From assembly GCA_947625155.1 (NCBI GenBank), contig CANQNG010000020.1, positions 1 to 39,164 of the forward strand: a stretch of DNA of 39,164 nucleotides. Direction: 5' to 3'. The notes under the pieces are model-generated. The model did no database searches. It was not told the origin of the DNA and worked only from the letters and a program-made list of their open reading frames with translations. Made by a program: the position numbers and the translations under genes. This stretch comes from an uncultured Clostridia bacterium (GTDB lineage Bacteria > Bacillota > Clostridia > Oscillospirales > Ruminococcaceae). This document shows, piece by piece, positions 7,816 to 16,157 of this stretch; the first letter of the stretch is position 1; every line of letters starts with the position of its first letter.

Positions 7816-7832
7816 ACTGTGCCATGCACAGT
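7816..7832. promoter_or_regulatory. Candidate operator in the xre leader
   Basis: A perfect 7-bp inverted repeat with a 3-bp centre, ACTGTGC-CAT-GCACAGT. It begins about 12 bp downstream of the -10 box of the minus-strand xre promoter. The size and position are typical of an XRE-family operator used for autorepression, but binding is inferred. Confidence 0.5.
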
Positions 7833-7843
7833 CTGCATTTATT

Positions 7844-7872
7844 ATTATAATACAAATTATACAGAAAGTAAA
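7844..7872 (-). promoter_or_regulatory. Promoter of the second xre gene (and possibly rnf)
   Basis: On the minus strand: TTTACT (7872-7867), a 17-bp spacer, TATAAT (7849-7844). It lies about 58 bp upstream of the chosen start codon and is followed by the palindrome at 7816-7832. Confidence 0.75.
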
Positions 7873-7954
7873 GTGTGTGATCCGTGGAATTACGGCGCAA
7901 GATCTTCCGAAAAGTTGTGAAAAAAAACAACAGTGACAAAAAAACGGCAGCGCA

Positions 7955-7984
7955 TTTGTACATTTTTACGGCTTTGATGTATAT
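7955..7984 (+). promoter_or_regulatory. Probable promoter of the histidine phosphatase operon
   Basis: TTGTAC (7955-7960), an 18-bp spacer, TATATT (7979-7984), about 29 bp before the start codon. It is AT-rich, with near-repeats TACATTTTTAC and TATATTTTTAC. A moderate match. Confidence 0.45.
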
Positions 7985-8012
7985 TTTTACAAAAAAATGG
8001 GAGGATAGGTGT

Positions 8013-8636
8013 ATGAAAGGGTATCATCTGAGTGTGTTCCGCCATGGCAGGACGAAAGCAAATGAGGAAGGGATCTACATCGGCAGCACGGATCTTCCGC
8101 TGACAGGGGCAGGCAGTGCGGAACTTGCCGGAAAGGCGGACTGTTACCAGTACCCAAGAGTACAGCGTGTATACAGCAGTCCCCTGACACGCTGCACGGA
8201 AACAGCAGAGATCCTGTTCCCGGATGTGCCGCTGTACCTTGCGGAAGATCTGCGGGAGCTGAATTTTGGTATCTTCGAGGGGAAGTCTGCCATGGAGCTG
8301 GTCGGGCGGGAGGACTACCGGACATGGCTGAAAGGCGGTTCGCCGGAAGTCCGTCCGCCGGAGGGGGAGAGCGCCGAGGAACTGTGCATCCGTACCTACC
8401 GGGCGCTCAAACGCATCCTGCTGGACATGATGGAGAACGACTTTGCGCACTGTGCGGTCATTACGCATGCAGGTGTCATCAGCAATATGCTTGCCTGCTT
8501 CGGGCTGCCGAAGATCCCAGCCAAGGAGCTTCGCTGCGAGCCGGGAGAGGGCTTTGAGCTGCTGTTCACGGCACAGATGTGGCAGCAGGCACAGGCGTTC
8601 GAGATCTTAGGCATGACACCGTATTCACTGGGATAG
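8013..8636 (+). CDS. Histidine phosphatase family protein (phosphoglycerate mutase/CobC-like)
   Basis: A 207-aa cytosolic phosphatase of the phosphoglycerate mutase superfamily. The catalytic motif RHG is at residues 10-12 (H11 is the phosphorylated nucleophile). R60 in SSPLTRC, E82 in LRELNFG and H152 in VITHAG complete the expected active site. The alpha-ribazole phosphatase-like pattern LRELNFGIFEG suggests that branch, but no cobalamin genes are nearby, so the substrate is uncertain. The start ATG 8013 has GGGAGG upstream. Probably co-transcribed with the next gene, 33 bp downstream. Confidence 0.88.
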   Translation: MKGYHLSVFRHGRTKANEEGIYIGSTDLPLTGAGSAELAGKADCYQYPRVQRVYSSPLTRCTETAEILFPDVPLYLAEDLRELNFGIFEGKSAMELVGREDYRTWLKGGSPEVRPPEGESAEELCIRTYRALKRILLDMMENDFAHCAVITHAGVISNMLACFGLPKIPAKELRCEPGEGFELLFTAQMWQQAQAFEILGMTPYSLG

Positions 8637-8669
8637 ATCCTGTACATAACAGAACAGGAGGGACTTGCC

Positions 8670-9458
8670 GTGTATTTCCGGGAGCTGCATACCTTTGCCC
8701 GCACATCTTTGAAAGGCTATTACCGCCCTGCGCTGGGGGCTGCTTTGCTGCCGTCACTGCTGCGGGCGGTGATGCGGCTGTTTCCGGCAGCGCTGGCAGG
8801 GCTGCTGACCGTTTCCGGGAGGATGTCGCCGAAAGCGCTGTTCTTCGGGGAGAACGGACTGTGGGTGCTGTTTGCGCTGCTGTGGAGCTTGGTGAGTTTC
8901 ACGGTACTGCTTCCCGTCACGTGCGGTGCATGGAGCTGGTTTTCCTGCCGGCTGGGACTGGAGAGCCGCAGACGGCGGTTCTTCACGAGCGTGAGAGCCT
9001 ACGGGCGGGGGCTGTATTTCTTCGGCATGGCAGCGCTCCTGAAATGGATCGCCCTGCTCCCGGCAGCGGCAGCAGGGGTATTTGCGGCAATGGCATTTCA
9101 GGCGAGCGCCGGACAGACCGAGGGCGGACTGTGGCTGTTTGCCGGGGTGCAGGGCTTGGCGGCGGCATTCTGGGCGGCAATCGGGTATGTGCGGTTCGCA
9201 GTGAGCCTGACAGCGCTCCCTGTGCTGTATCTGGAAGACCCCGGTGCGCCGGTGCTTGCCTCTGTTCGGACAGCCCGGAGGATGCTGGCGGGGCATTACG
9301 GGACACTGGCAAGGATCATCCTGCACCGGATCCCGGCAATGCTCCCGGTCGTGACCGTTCCGTTCGTGCTGCCGTATCTCTGCACGGAAGTCACGCTGTT
9401 TTTGCAGCTGCGGCTGCGGGAGTATAGGGCAAAGGGAGATCGCGCTCAGATAAGATAA
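8670..9458 (+). CDS. Polytopic membrane protein, DUF975-like (uncertain)
   Basis: A 262-aa protein starting at GTG 8670 with AGGAGG in good position. The N-terminus FARTSLKGYYRPALGAALL precedes about five or six hydrophobic segments. The later stretch with VLASVRTARRMLAGHYGTLA resembles the pattern in DUF975-type membrane proteins, where a soluble motif precedes the last helices. The assignment is weak. It follows the histidine phosphatase on the same strand. Function unknown. Confidence 0.7.
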   Translation: MYFRELHTFARTSLKGYYRPALGAALLPSLLRAVMRLFPAALAGLLTVSGRMSPKALFFGENGLWVLFALLWSLVSFTVLLPVTCGAWSWFSCRLGLESRRRRFFTSVRAYGRGLYFFGMAALLKWIALLPAAAAGVFAAMAFQASAGQTEGGLWLFAGVQGLAAAFWAAIGYVRFAVSLTALPVLYLEDPGAPVLASVRTARRMLAGHYGTLARIILHRIPAMLPVVTVPFVLPYLCTEVTLFLQLRLREYRAKGDRAQIR

Positions 9459-9486
9459 CATAAAAGCGATCTATTACTTTCCTTTT
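9437..9486 (+). terminator. Weak terminator-like stem after the membrane protein gene
   Basis: AGATCGC (9437-9443) can pair with GCGATCT (9466-9472) across a 22-nt loop, followed by a T-rich run. The long loop makes it weak. The 200-bp gap to the next gene otherwise holds only that gene's promoter. Confidence 0.3.
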
Positions 9487-9601
9487 TCTCCTATGCAGAA
9501 AAATAGAAAATGATTCCAGCCCCGCTCCCAAAACTGCGTCCGCAAATTTGTGCATGTCTACATTTTTTTGCGCCTGCTGCCGGAAATCTGTCGGCGGCGG
9601 G

Positions 9602-9630
9602 TTGATTTTTGCCGCCCGGTGTGCTATACT
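9602..9630 (+). promoter_or_regulatory. Promoter of the M23 peptidase gene
   Basis: TTGATT (9602-9607), a 17-bp spacer, TATACT (9625-9630) preceded by TGC (extended -10). It is about 33 bp before the start codon. Confidence 0.8.
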
Positions 9631-9662
9631 ATTAACAGAATGGTTACAAAGGAGGTGCAGAC

Positions 9663-11357
9663 ATGGGTGATCGCACCGACCCCCGCAGGGAAAAGAAGAG
9701 CGCCGGAGAAGCGTTTGTCCGGCTTGGTATGATGACCTTGCACAGTATCTGGGCGCTGCTGCGGATCATCGGCTTTTTTGCGGGCGGTGTACTGCGGATG
9801 CTGTGGTATATGCTGCGGCAGTGCGGCAGGCTGTTCCGGTGGATCGGCAGCGTGCTGCGCTTTTCCTTTGCGGAGCATAACCGCCCGGCACAGGAGATCC
9901 TGCAGGACGTGCGCCATGCCCGCAAGGAGGGCGGCAGGCAGGTCTGGCATCAGTTCCTGCGCCTTTTGGGGAATTATATCTTCGGAGAACACGGCATCCT
10001 GCGGACGGGGTTCAATTATGTCCTGCCGGTCATTTCGGTGGTGTTCCTGATCGGTGTCGTTCATTATGCTTCGGGGCTGGACTATGCCATCAGCGTGGTC
10101 TGCAACGGCGAGGAGATCGGCTTGATCGAGGAGCAGAGCGACTTTGAGGAAGCCGAGGAAGAAGTCCGGCAGCGTGTCGCTATGGCGGGTGAGGAGCTGG
10201 AGATGGATCTCCACCCGGTCTATTCGCTGCGCATCGTTTCGGACAGCGACCGGTATCTTTCTAAGCAAAGCATTGCCGACAAGCTGCTTGCCGGTTCCGA
10301 TGCAGATCTGACAGAAGCTTATGGTGTGTATGTGGACGGCGAATTTCTGGGGGCTGTAGAGGATACAGCAGCCATTTCCGACGGTATGGCTTCGGCGCTG
10401 GATGCCTATGCGACCGGGCTGGATGATCTGGTGGATGAGGTGTATTATACAAAGGAGATCGCCTATCAGGAAGGGATCTATTTGACGAAAAGCCTCTCCG
10501 ACCCGAAAGAGATACTCAAGATCCTCACCGCAGAAACGCAGCAGGAGAGCCGCTACGCCGTGCAGAAGACTGATTCTCCGGAACTGGTGGCAGCCAAATA
10601 TGATATGACGCTGGAAGAACTGACAAAACTCAACCCAGAGATCACAGAGCGCTTTGAGACGGGAATGCTGCTGCGTGTGACGACTGTTTCCCGGTATATC
10701 CCGATCGCTCATACCCGTGACCTGACCATGACGAGCTATATCGGCTACCCGACAGTCCGGGTGGAAACAGCAGCCCTGAATCTGGGGGTGGAGAAAGTGC
10801 TTTCCAAGGGTGTCATAGGGGAGCGTTCCAGTCAGGTGAAAGTGACCTACATCGACGGCGCAGAGAGCAGCCGTGAGGTGCTGCACACAGCCGTCATCCG
10901 TGAGCCGATCCCCGAACAGATCGGTGTGGGTACCTACAGCGCCCAGCCGGCAAGCACCTCGACAGTCCTGACCGGAACGGGGGAATTCGGCTGGCCTGTC
11001 AACGGCGGGTATATCAGCGATACGTTCATCAGCGACCGCAACCACAAAGGGCTTGACATCGCAGCGCCCATGGGAACGGAGATCTACGCCGGCGCAGCCG
11101 GAACGGTCTACACCGCAGGCTGGAATTCCGGGGGCTACGGGAATTATGTCATCATCGACCACCCGGACGGCTACCGGACGTATTATGCGCATTGCAGCCG
11201 GGTCGTCTGCTATGCCGGGCAGGAGGTCGAAAAGGGGCAGCTGATCGCCTATGTGGGTTCAACGGGGGATTCGACCGGACCGCACTGCCATTTTGAGGTG
11301 CGGGTCGATAATATCCCCGTTGACCCGGCAAGTTATCTCCGGGTGAATGCGGGGTAA
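9663..11357 (+). CDS. Membrane-anchored M23 peptidase with LysM and G5 domains
   Basis: A 564-aa predicted cell-wall endopeptidase. It has a basic N-terminal region with hydrophobic patches (residues 20-66), a clear membrane helix at about 119-137, then an acidic helical region. A LysM-like segment lies at 298-340 (YDMTLEELTKLNPEI) and a G5-type domain at about 341-424. The C-terminal LytM/M23 domain spans 441-562. Zinc ligands are H461 and D465 (NHKGLDIAAP) and H543 (GPHCHFEV); H510 and H541 are the likely catalytic histidines, so it looks active. It probably cleaves peptidoglycan cross-links. The start ATG 9663 has AAAGGAGGTG upstream. It has its own promoter. Confidence 0.92.
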   Translation: MGDRTDPRREKKSAGEAFVRLGMMTLHSIWALLRIIGFFAGGVLRMLWYMLRQCGRLFRWIGSVLRFSFAEHNRPAQEILQDVRHARKEGGRQVWHQFLRLLGNYIFGEHGILRTGFNYVLPVISVVFLIGVVHYASGLDYAISVVCNGEEIGLIEEQSDFEEAEEEVRQRVAMAGEELEMDLHPVYSLRIVSDSDRYLSKQSIADKLLAGSDADLTEAYGVYVDGEFLGAVEDTAAISDGMASALDAYATGLDDLVDEVYYTKEIAYQEGIYLTKSLSDPKEILKILTAETQQESRYAVQKTDSPELVAAKYDMTLEELTKLNPEITERFETGMLLRVTTVSRYIPIAHTRDLTMTSYIGYPTVRVETAALNLGVEKVLSKGVIGERSSQVKVTYIDGAESSREVLHTAVIREPIPEQIGVGTYSAQPASTSTVLTGTGEFGWPVNGGYISDTFISDRNHKGLDIAAPMGTEIYAGAAGTVYTAGWNSGGYGNYVIIDHPDGYRTYYAHCSRVVCYAGQEVEKGQLIAYVGSTGDSTGPHCHFEVRVDNIPVDPASYLRVNAG

Positions 11358-11381
11358 GGGTGGATCCCAGCTCGTTCAAAA

Positions 11382-11418
11382 AAAATTTACAATTTTGTTC
11401 CCCGAACCGGTAAATTTT
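11382..11418. repeat. AT-rich inverted repeat upstream of the S10 promoter
   Basis: AAAATTTAC (11382-11390) and GTAAATTTT (11410-11418) form a 9-bp inverted repeat ending two bases before the -35 box. It could be a weak terminator for the M23 gene, or a protein or UP-element-like site for the ribosomal promoter. Confidence 0.45.
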
Positions 11419-11420
11419 GC

Positions 11421-11449
11421 TTGACAGCGGGGAAAAAGTATGGTATACT
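11421..11449 (+). promoter_or_regulatory. Main promoter of the S10-spc-alpha operon
   Basis: A perfect -35 TTGACA (11421-11426), a 17-bp spacer and TATACT (11444-11449) in an extended -10 context (TATGGTATACT). It is the strongest promoter signal in the window. Transcription should begin near 11456. No equally good promoter was seen in the spacers of the following 16 kb. Confidence 0.92.
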
Positions 11450-11455
11450 ATTAAA

Positions 11456-11771
11456 AGTCGGGCTGTGTCCGATAAAACGATATGCGAAGAAGCGAAAGGT
11501 TGCCGGCGGTCTGCCGGGGAATTTTCGTGGAGTATGTCCGATCTCAAACCGGGCGATAAGGAATGCTGACACGGTAGGTGGAACAGCCGGGGCTGCGGTC
11601 TCTCAGGGTATGGGAGGATGCGCCGTCCTGTGGAAGTTCTTGCCGTGCATTATGTCCGGGATCTGCGCTGCATGATCCCGTTTTGTGTCTCTGCGGGTGC
11701 GCAACGCCCGGAGGGGTGTCAGCATTTCTGAACACAAGCCCCCACATTAACACCGAGGAGGCGAAAGAACA
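11456..11771 (+). promoter_or_regulatory. Long structured 5' leader of the S10 operon
   Basis: About 315 nt between the predicted transcript start and rpsJ, with no convincing coding sequence. Visible helices include CCGGC-GGTCT-GCCGG near 11500, the terminator-like stem at 11657-11680, a stem around 11695-11711 (CGGG/CCCG), and a hairpin just before the ribosome-binding site (GTGTCAG with CTGAACAC). In E. coli an S10 leader binds L4 to repress the operon. Whether this leader works that way is unknown. Confidence 0.6.
11657..11685 (+). terminator. Candidate attenuator in the S10 leader
   Basis: CGGGATC (11657-11663) pairs with GATCCCG (11674-11680). The 10-nt interval TGCGCTGCAT can extend the helix with TGC/GCA. 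TTTTGTGT follows. The form is that of an intrinsic terminator placed about 90 nt before rpsJ, suggesting premature termination control. Confidence 0.5.
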
Positions 11772-12086
11772 ATGGCAGTAAGCGAAAAGATCAGGATCAA
11801 GATCAAGGGCTATGAGCATGCAATGGTAGACTCTGCGGCTGCTAAGATCGTAGAGGCAGCAAAGCGCAGCGGCGCAAGCGTTTCCGGTCCGATCCCGTTG
11901 CCGACCGAAAAGGAGATCGTAACGATCCTCCGTGCCGTACACAAGTACAAGGACAGCCGTGAGCAGTTCGAGCAGCGCACCCACAAGCGCCTGATCGATG
12001 TGCTGCGTCCTACCCCTAAGACAATGGAAACGCTCCAGAAGCTGGAACTTCCGGCTGGCGTTGATATTGTGATGGAAACCAAGTAA
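11772..12086 (+). CDS. rpsJ: 30S ribosomal protein S10
   Basis: A 104-aa small-subunit head protein, also known as NusE in antitermination. The family motif [11 protein letters not shown] is at about residues 37-47, and the C-terminus [24 protein letters not shown] is typical (residues 76-99). The start ATG has GAGGAGG upstream. It is first in the operon, followed by an unusually long 98-bp spacer that holds two hairpins. Confidence 0.98.
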   Translation: MAVSEKIRIKIKGYEHAMVDSAAAKIVEAAKRSGASVSGPIPLPTEKEIVTILRAVHKYKDSREQFEQRTHKRLIDVLRPTPKTMETLQKLELPAGVDIVMETK

Positions 12087-12113
12087 GTTTCCACAAAACA
12101 CGTCCTCTGCCAT

Positions 12114-12158
12114 GTCGGGCGACCGACCGCTGACGGGGTCATGTCGGAGCGATCCGAC
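12114..12158 (+). promoter_or_regulatory. Twin GCGA-tetraloop hairpins between rpsJ and rplC
   Basis: Hairpin 1 is GTCGG-GCGA-CCGAC (12114-12127). Hairpin 2 is GTCGGA-GCGA-TCCGAC (12143-12158). Both have perfect stems, a GNRA loop and the same flanks (CAT before, CA or CC after), 15 nt apart. They lie in the operon's longest early spacer and are transcribed. A protein- or RNA-binding regulatory element is inferred. Confidence 0.65.
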
Positions 12159-12184
12159 CAATAACCAAGTAAGGAGGAAACAGT

Positions 12185-12814
12185 ATGCAGAAAGGTATTA
12201 TCGCCAAGAAGATCGGCATGACACAGATCTTCGATGAGACAGGCAAGGTGATCCCTGTGACCGTTGTAGAGGCTGGCCCGTGCGTTGTCGTTCAGGTCAA
12301 GACCGTGGAGAATGACGGTTATGCGGCAGTACAGCTTGGCTACGGCGACAAGAAAGCTGCCAGAGTCAACAAGCCCATGAAGGGACATTTTGACAAGGCA
12401 AATGCAGGCTACAAGAGAACGCTCAAGGAATTCCGGCTGGAGAACAGCACGCTCGAGGCAGGTGCGCTCGTAAAGGCAGACACATTCGCAGTGGGCGACA
12501 TCGTGGATGTTTCTGGCACCAGCAAGGGCAAGGGCTTTCAGGGTGCGATCAAGCGCCACAACCAGCACAGACTGAAGGAAACACACGGTACAGGTCCTGT
12601 CCACAGACAGGCAGGCTCTATGGGCGCATGCTCCTCGCCTTCCAGAATTTACAAGGGCAAGGGCATGGCAGGTCATATGGGCGCAGAAAAGGTGACAGTC
12701 CAGAACCTTGAGATCGTCAAGGTAGACGCTGAAAATGATCTCATTGCCATCAAGGGCGCTATTCCGGGTCCTAAAGGCGGCATTGTTACAATTGTTGACA
12801 GTGTGAAAGCGTAA
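12185..12814 (+). CDS. rplC: 50S ribosomal protein L3
   Basis: A 209-aa early-assembly protein whose extension reaches the peptidyl transferase centre. It starts [18 protein letters not shown] and contains the conserved loop [10 protein letters not shown] with the later [11 protein letters not shown] segment. AAGGAGGAAA precedes the ATG. The length and ends match bacterial L3. Confidence 0.98.
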   Translation: MQKGIIAKKIGMTQIFDETGKVIPVTVVEAGPCVVVQVKTVENDGYAAVQLGYGDKKAARVNKPMKGHFDKANAGYKRTLKEFRLENSTLEAGALVKADTFAVGDIVDVSGTSKGKGFQGAIKRHNQHRLKETHGTGPVHRQAGSMGACSSPSRIYKGKGMAGHMGAEKVTVQNLEIVKVDAENDLIAIKGAIPGPKGGIVTIVDSVKA

Positions 12815-12832
12815 GGAAGGAGGAAACCGAAA

Positions 12833-13456
12833 ATGGCAACAGTTAAAGTTTTTGATATGGCTGGCACGGAACTTTCCGAGACAGAGCTTGCTGACAGCGT
12901 GTTTGGCATCGAGCCGAATCAGGCAGTGATGCACATGGCAGTCGTCAACTATCTTGCCAACCAGCGTCAGGGCACACAGTCCACACTGACCCGCACCGAA
13001 GTGAGCGGCGGCGGCAGAAAGCCTTGGAGACAGAAAGGCACAGGTCATGCAAGACAGGGTTCGACCCGTGCGCCCCAGTGGACACACGGCGGCGTTGCGA
13101 TCGGACCGAAGCCGAGAAGCTATCGGTATACACTGAACAAGAAGGTGCGCAGACTGGCTATGAAGTCCGCTCTTTCCGCAAAGGTGCAGGACGGTGATCT
13201 GATCGTACTGGATACCCTGACGGTAGACAGCTACAAGACCAAGACCATCGTAGCGATGCTCAAGGCACTTGGCGTGGAGAAGAAGGCGCTGATCGTGACC
13301 GCAGAAGCAGACCCGAAGGTCTACAGAAGCGCAGCCAATATCCCGGGCGTCAAGACCGCAGCGGTCAATACGCTCAATGTATATGATATTCTCAATGGCG
13401 GCAAGTTCATCGTTGCCAAGAATGCCATTGCCAGGATCGAGGAGGTGTACGCATAA
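12833..13456 (+). CDS. rplD: 50S ribosomal protein L4
   Basis: A 207-aa protein lining the exit tunnel. The extended loop motif [19 protein letters not shown] is present near residues 59-77. In E. coli L4 also represses the S10 operon by binding its leader, which makes it a candidate regulator of the long leader here (inference). The stop overlaps the rplW start as TAATG. Confidence 0.98.
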   Translation: MATVKVFDMAGTELSETELADSVFGIEPNQAVMHMAVVNYLANQRQGTQSTLTRTEVSGGGRKPWRQKGTGHARQGSTRAPQWTHGGVAIGPKPRSYRYTLNKKVRRLAMKSALSAKVQDGDLIVLDTLTVDSYKTKTIVAMLKALGVEKKALIVTAEADPKVYRSAANIPGVKTAAVNTLNVYDILNGGKFIVAKNAIARIEEVYA

Positions 13457-13788
13457 TGAAAGCAGCACAGGACATCATCATCCGCCCGATCATCACGGAG
13501 CAGTCCACGGACAATTTGCCGCTGAACAAGTACACCTTTGTGGTCGCAAAGGATGCGAACAAGATCGAGATCAAGGCTGCTGTCGAGGAGCTGTTCAACG
13601 TGGAGGTCGTAAAGGTCAACACACAGAACTGCCGTGGCAAGCAGAAGAGAATGGGCAGATTCGTCGGCACGACTGCTTCCTATAAGAAAGCCGTTGTGAC
13701 CGTTGACCCGGAGCCTTCCAATGCAAAGGGTACCAAGAAGGCTGACAAGAAGAAGGGCAAGATCGAATTCTTCGAGGGCATGTTCTAA
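13456..13788 (+). CDS. rplW: 50S ribosomal protein L23
   Basis: A 110-aa exit-tunnel rim protein and docking site for trigger factor and SRP. The N-terminal [14 protein letters not shown] and the [21 protein letters not shown] region (about residues 25-45) are typical. It is coupled to rplD by a 1-base overlap. The Lys-rich stretch [12 protein letters not shown] precedes the C-terminus. Confidence 0.98.
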   Translation: MKAAQDIIIRPIITEQSTDNLPLNKYTFVVAKDANKIEIKAAVEELFNVEVVKVNTQNCRGKQKRMGRFVGTTASYKKAVVTVDPEPSNAKGTKKADKKKGKIEFFEGMF

Positions 13789-13807
13789 GAAAGACCCATT
13801 CAGGTAT

Positions 13808-13822
13808 GGGAGCCATGCTCCC
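13808..13822 (+). promoter_or_regulatory. Perfect hairpin in the rplW-rplB spacer
   Basis: GGGAGC-CAT-GCTCCC, a 6-bp perfect stem about 28 nt before the rplB start codon. There is no U-tract. It may be an mRNA processing or regulatory stem. Confidence 0.4.
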
Positions 13823-13849
13823 GCAAACAGCATGTAAGGAGTGAAAATC

Positions 13850-14683
13850 ATGGCGATCAAAAGCTATAAGCCGACTTCTCCCTCCCGCCGTCAGATGACC
13901 GTGACGGATCATACCGCCCTGAGCAAGGACGGTCCGGAGAAGAGCCTGTTGGAACCGCTGAAGAAGAACAGCGGCAGAAACAGCTACGGCAGGATCACCG
14001 TCCGCCACAGAGGCGGCGGCAACAGAAGAAAGTACCGTATCATCGACTTCAAGCGTGATAAGGAAGGCATGAACGCTACCGTACTCACCCTGGAGTATGA
14101 CCCGAACAGAAGCGCATTCATCGCACTCGTGCAGTATGAGGACGGCGAGAAGCGCTACATCCTCGCACCGCACGGTCTGGATAAGGGCGATGTGGTACGG
14201 GCAGGCGCAGATGCCGACATCAAGCCCGGCAATGCCCTGAAGCTGAACGATATCCCCGTAGGTACGTTCATCCACGCCATTGAGCTGTATCCCGGCAAGG
14301 GCGCACAGCTTGTCAGAAGCGCCGGCAATATGGCACAGCTCATGGGTAAGGAAGGCGCTTATGCGCTCATCCGTCTGCCCAGCGGCGAAATGAGAAAAGT
14401 CCCGATCAACTGCAAGGCTTCCATCGGGCAGGTATCCAACATCGACCACGAGAACGTCAACTACGGCAAAGCCGGCAGGAGACGTCACATGGGCTGGAGA
14501 CCGACCGTTCGTGGTTCTGTCATGAACCCCTGCGATCACCCGCACGGCGGCGGTGAAGGTAAGGCACCTGTCGGCCGTCCCGGACCTGTTACCCCGTGGG
14601 GCAAGCCTGCTCTGGGTTACAAGACCAGAAAGACACATAACCGCACCGATAAGTATATCGTAAAGCGCCGCAACGGCAAGTGA
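13850..14683 (+). CDS. rplB: 50S ribosomal protein L2
   Basis: A 277-aa protein needed for subunit joining and peptidyl transfer. Conserved [20 protein letters not shown] (about residues 43-62) and the C-terminal [19 protein letters not shown], including the universally conserved His, are present. I chose ATG 13850; the in-frame GTG at 13841 lies inside the AAGGAGTG ribosome-binding site. Confidence 0.98.
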   Translation: MAIKSYKPTSPSRRQMTVTDHTALSKDGPEKSLLEPLKKNSGRNSYGRITVRHRGGGNRRKYRIIDFKRDKEGMNATVLTLEYDPNRSAFIALVQYEDGEKRYILAPHGLDKGDVVRAGADADIKPGNALKLNDIPVGTFIHAIELYPGKGAQLVRSAGNMAQLMGKEGAYALIRLPSGEMRKVPINCKASIGQVSNIDHENVNYGKAGRRRHMGWRPTVRGSVMNPCDHPHGGGEGKAPVGRPGPVTPWGKPALGYKTRKTHNRTDKYIVKRRNGK

Positions 14684-14705
14684 TCGGAAAGGAGGGACTG
14701 CAATT

Positions 14706-14990
14706 ATGAGCAGAAGCGTAAAAAAAGGACCTTATGTACAAGAGGCGCTCCTGAAAAGAGTCATGGCTATGAACGAAGCAGGAGAGAAGAAGGTGCTCAA
14801 GACATGGAGCCGTTCTTCCACGATCTTCCCGGATTTTGTGGGACACACGTTCGCTGTGCATGACGGCAGGAAACATGTGCCGGTCTATGTCACAGAAGAT
14901 ATGGTAGGTCATAAGCTCGGCGAGTTTGCACCCACGAGAACGTTCAAGGGTCATGCAGGCTCCAAGACGTCCAACAACGGCAAGAAGTAA
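14706..14990 (+). CDS. rpsS: 30S ribosomal protein S19
   Basis: A 94-aa head protein. [11 protein letters not shown] at the N-terminus, [20 protein letters not shown] in the middle and [14 protein letters not shown] near the end are diagnostic. GGAGG precedes the ATG. Confidence 0.98.
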   Translation: MSRSVKKGPYVQEALLKRVMAMNEAGEKKVLKTWSRSSTIFPDFVGHTFAVHDGRKHVPVYVTEDMVGHKLGEFAPTRTFKGHAGSKTSNNGKK

Positions 14991-15011
14991 TGGCGGAAGG
15001 AGGAAAACACA

Positions 15012-15347
15012 ATGGAAGCAAGAGCGACCCTGCGTAATGTCCGTATTTCGCCCCGCAAGGTACAGATCGTACTGGATCTCATCCGGAACCAGCCTGTGGA
15101 TAAGGCACTTGCCATGCTTCGCCTGACACCGAAGGCAGCAAGCCCGATCGTGGAGAAGCTTGTGAAGTCTGCCGCTGCCAATGCAGACAACAACCACAGT
15201 ATGAACAAGGATGCCCTGTATGTTGCGGAGTGCTATGCCGCACCCGGTCCGATCATGAAGCGTATCATGCCGAGGGCACAGGGCAGAGCATACCGGATCC
15301 TGAAGAGAACATCGCACATTACCGTTGTGCTGAAAGAAAAAGAATAA
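15012..15347 (+). CDS. rplV: 50S ribosomal protein L22
   Basis: A 111-aa protein whose beta hairpin lines the exit tunnel. [20 protein letters not shown] at the N-terminal side and the hairpin region [15 protein letters not shown] are typical. The start has AAGGAGGAAA upstream. Confidence 0.98.
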   Translation: MEARATLRNVRISPRKVQIVLDLIRNQPVDKALAMLRLTPKAASPIVEKLVKSAAANADNNHSMNKDALYVAECYAAPGPIMKRIMPRAQGRAYRILKRTSHITVVLKEKE

Positions 15348-15365
15348 TCCCAGAGGAGGTTTAGT

Positions 15366-16157
15366 ATGGGCCAGAAGGTGAATCCGCGCGGACTGCGTGT
15401 CGGCGTGATCAAGGAATGGGATTCTCGCTGGTATGCCAAAAAGGCTGACTTCGGTGATATGCTCGTGGAGGACTACAAGATCCGTGAGCTGATCCAGAAG
15501 AAGTACAAGGCAGCCGGTGTACCCCGTGTGGAGATCGAGCGTTTTGCTGAGGACAGAGTGAGGATCCACATCCATGTAGCCAAGCCCGGTCTTGTGATCG
15601 GTCAGAAGGGCGCAGAGATCGAGAAGCTGAGAGTTCAGCTCGAAAAGATCATGAAGAAGCAGGTTTCCATCAATATCGTGGAGGTCAAAGTCCCCGATAT
15701 GGATGCACAGCTCGTGGCAGAGAAGATCGCTAAGGATCTGGAGGACAGAGTGTCTTTCCGCCGTGCGATGAAGCAGAGCATCGGCAGAGCCATGCGCCTG
15801 AATGCCAAGGGCATCAAGGTCACAGTCTCCGGCAGACTTGCCGGTGCGGAGATCGCTCGTTCCGAGAGCTATCACGAGGGCACGATCCCGCTCCAGACCA
15901 TCCGTGCCGATATCGACTACGGCTTTGCAGAGGCAGATACGACCTACGGCAAGCTGGGCGTCAAGGTATGGATCTACAAGGGCGAAGTGCTCAAGGGCGA
16001 TGCCGCTAAGGCTATGGCAGCAAGAGAAAGAAACGAGCGCAGACAGCGCAGAGAGGCAAGACCTGACAGAAAGCGCGGCGACCGTCGTGACGGCGGCAAT
16101 AGACGCTCCGGCGGCAATAACCGTTCCGGTGCAAGGAGAGAAGGGGGTAACAAGTAA
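15366..16157 (+). CDS. rpsC: 30S ribosomal protein S3 with Arg/Gly-rich tail
   Basis: A 263-aa mRNA-entry protein. It starts [15 protein letters not shown]; a KH domain is present ([16 protein letters not shown]) and the C-terminal S3 domain is complete. After about residue 215 it carries a roughly 40-residue extension rich in Arg, Gly, Asn and Asp ([19 protein letters not shown]), making it longer than the usual 210-235 aa. The stop overlaps rplP as TAATG. Confidence 0.98.
   Translation: MGQKVNPRGLRVGVIKEWDSRWYAKKADFGDMLVEDYKIRELIQKKYKAAGVPRVEIERFAEDRVRIHIHVAKPGLVIGQKGAEIEKLRVQLEKIMKKQVSINIVEVKVPDMDAQLVAEKIAKDLEDRVSFRRAMKQSIGRAMRLNAKGIKVTVSGRLAGAEIARSESYHEGTIPLQTIRADIDYGFAEADTTYGKLGVKVWIYKGEVLKGDAAKAMAARERNERRQRREARPDRKRGDRRDGGNRRSGGNNRSGARREGGNK

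Noticed and set aside
7112-7936. 274-aa plus-strand frame opposite the second xre gene
   Set aside because: It lacks a ribosome-binding site and family resemblance and mirrors a clear HTH gene. I kept only the possible antisense promoter.
11421-11675. 84-aa frame across the S10 promoter and leader
   Set aside because: It begins on the -35 box itself and has no ribosome-binding site; the region is better explained as promoter plus structured leader.
11810-13468. Very long minus-strand frame opposite rpsJ to rplD, and similar ones opposite other ribosomal genes
   Set aside because: These mirror frames come from the codon bias of GC-rich ribosomal genes; no start signals or family motifs.
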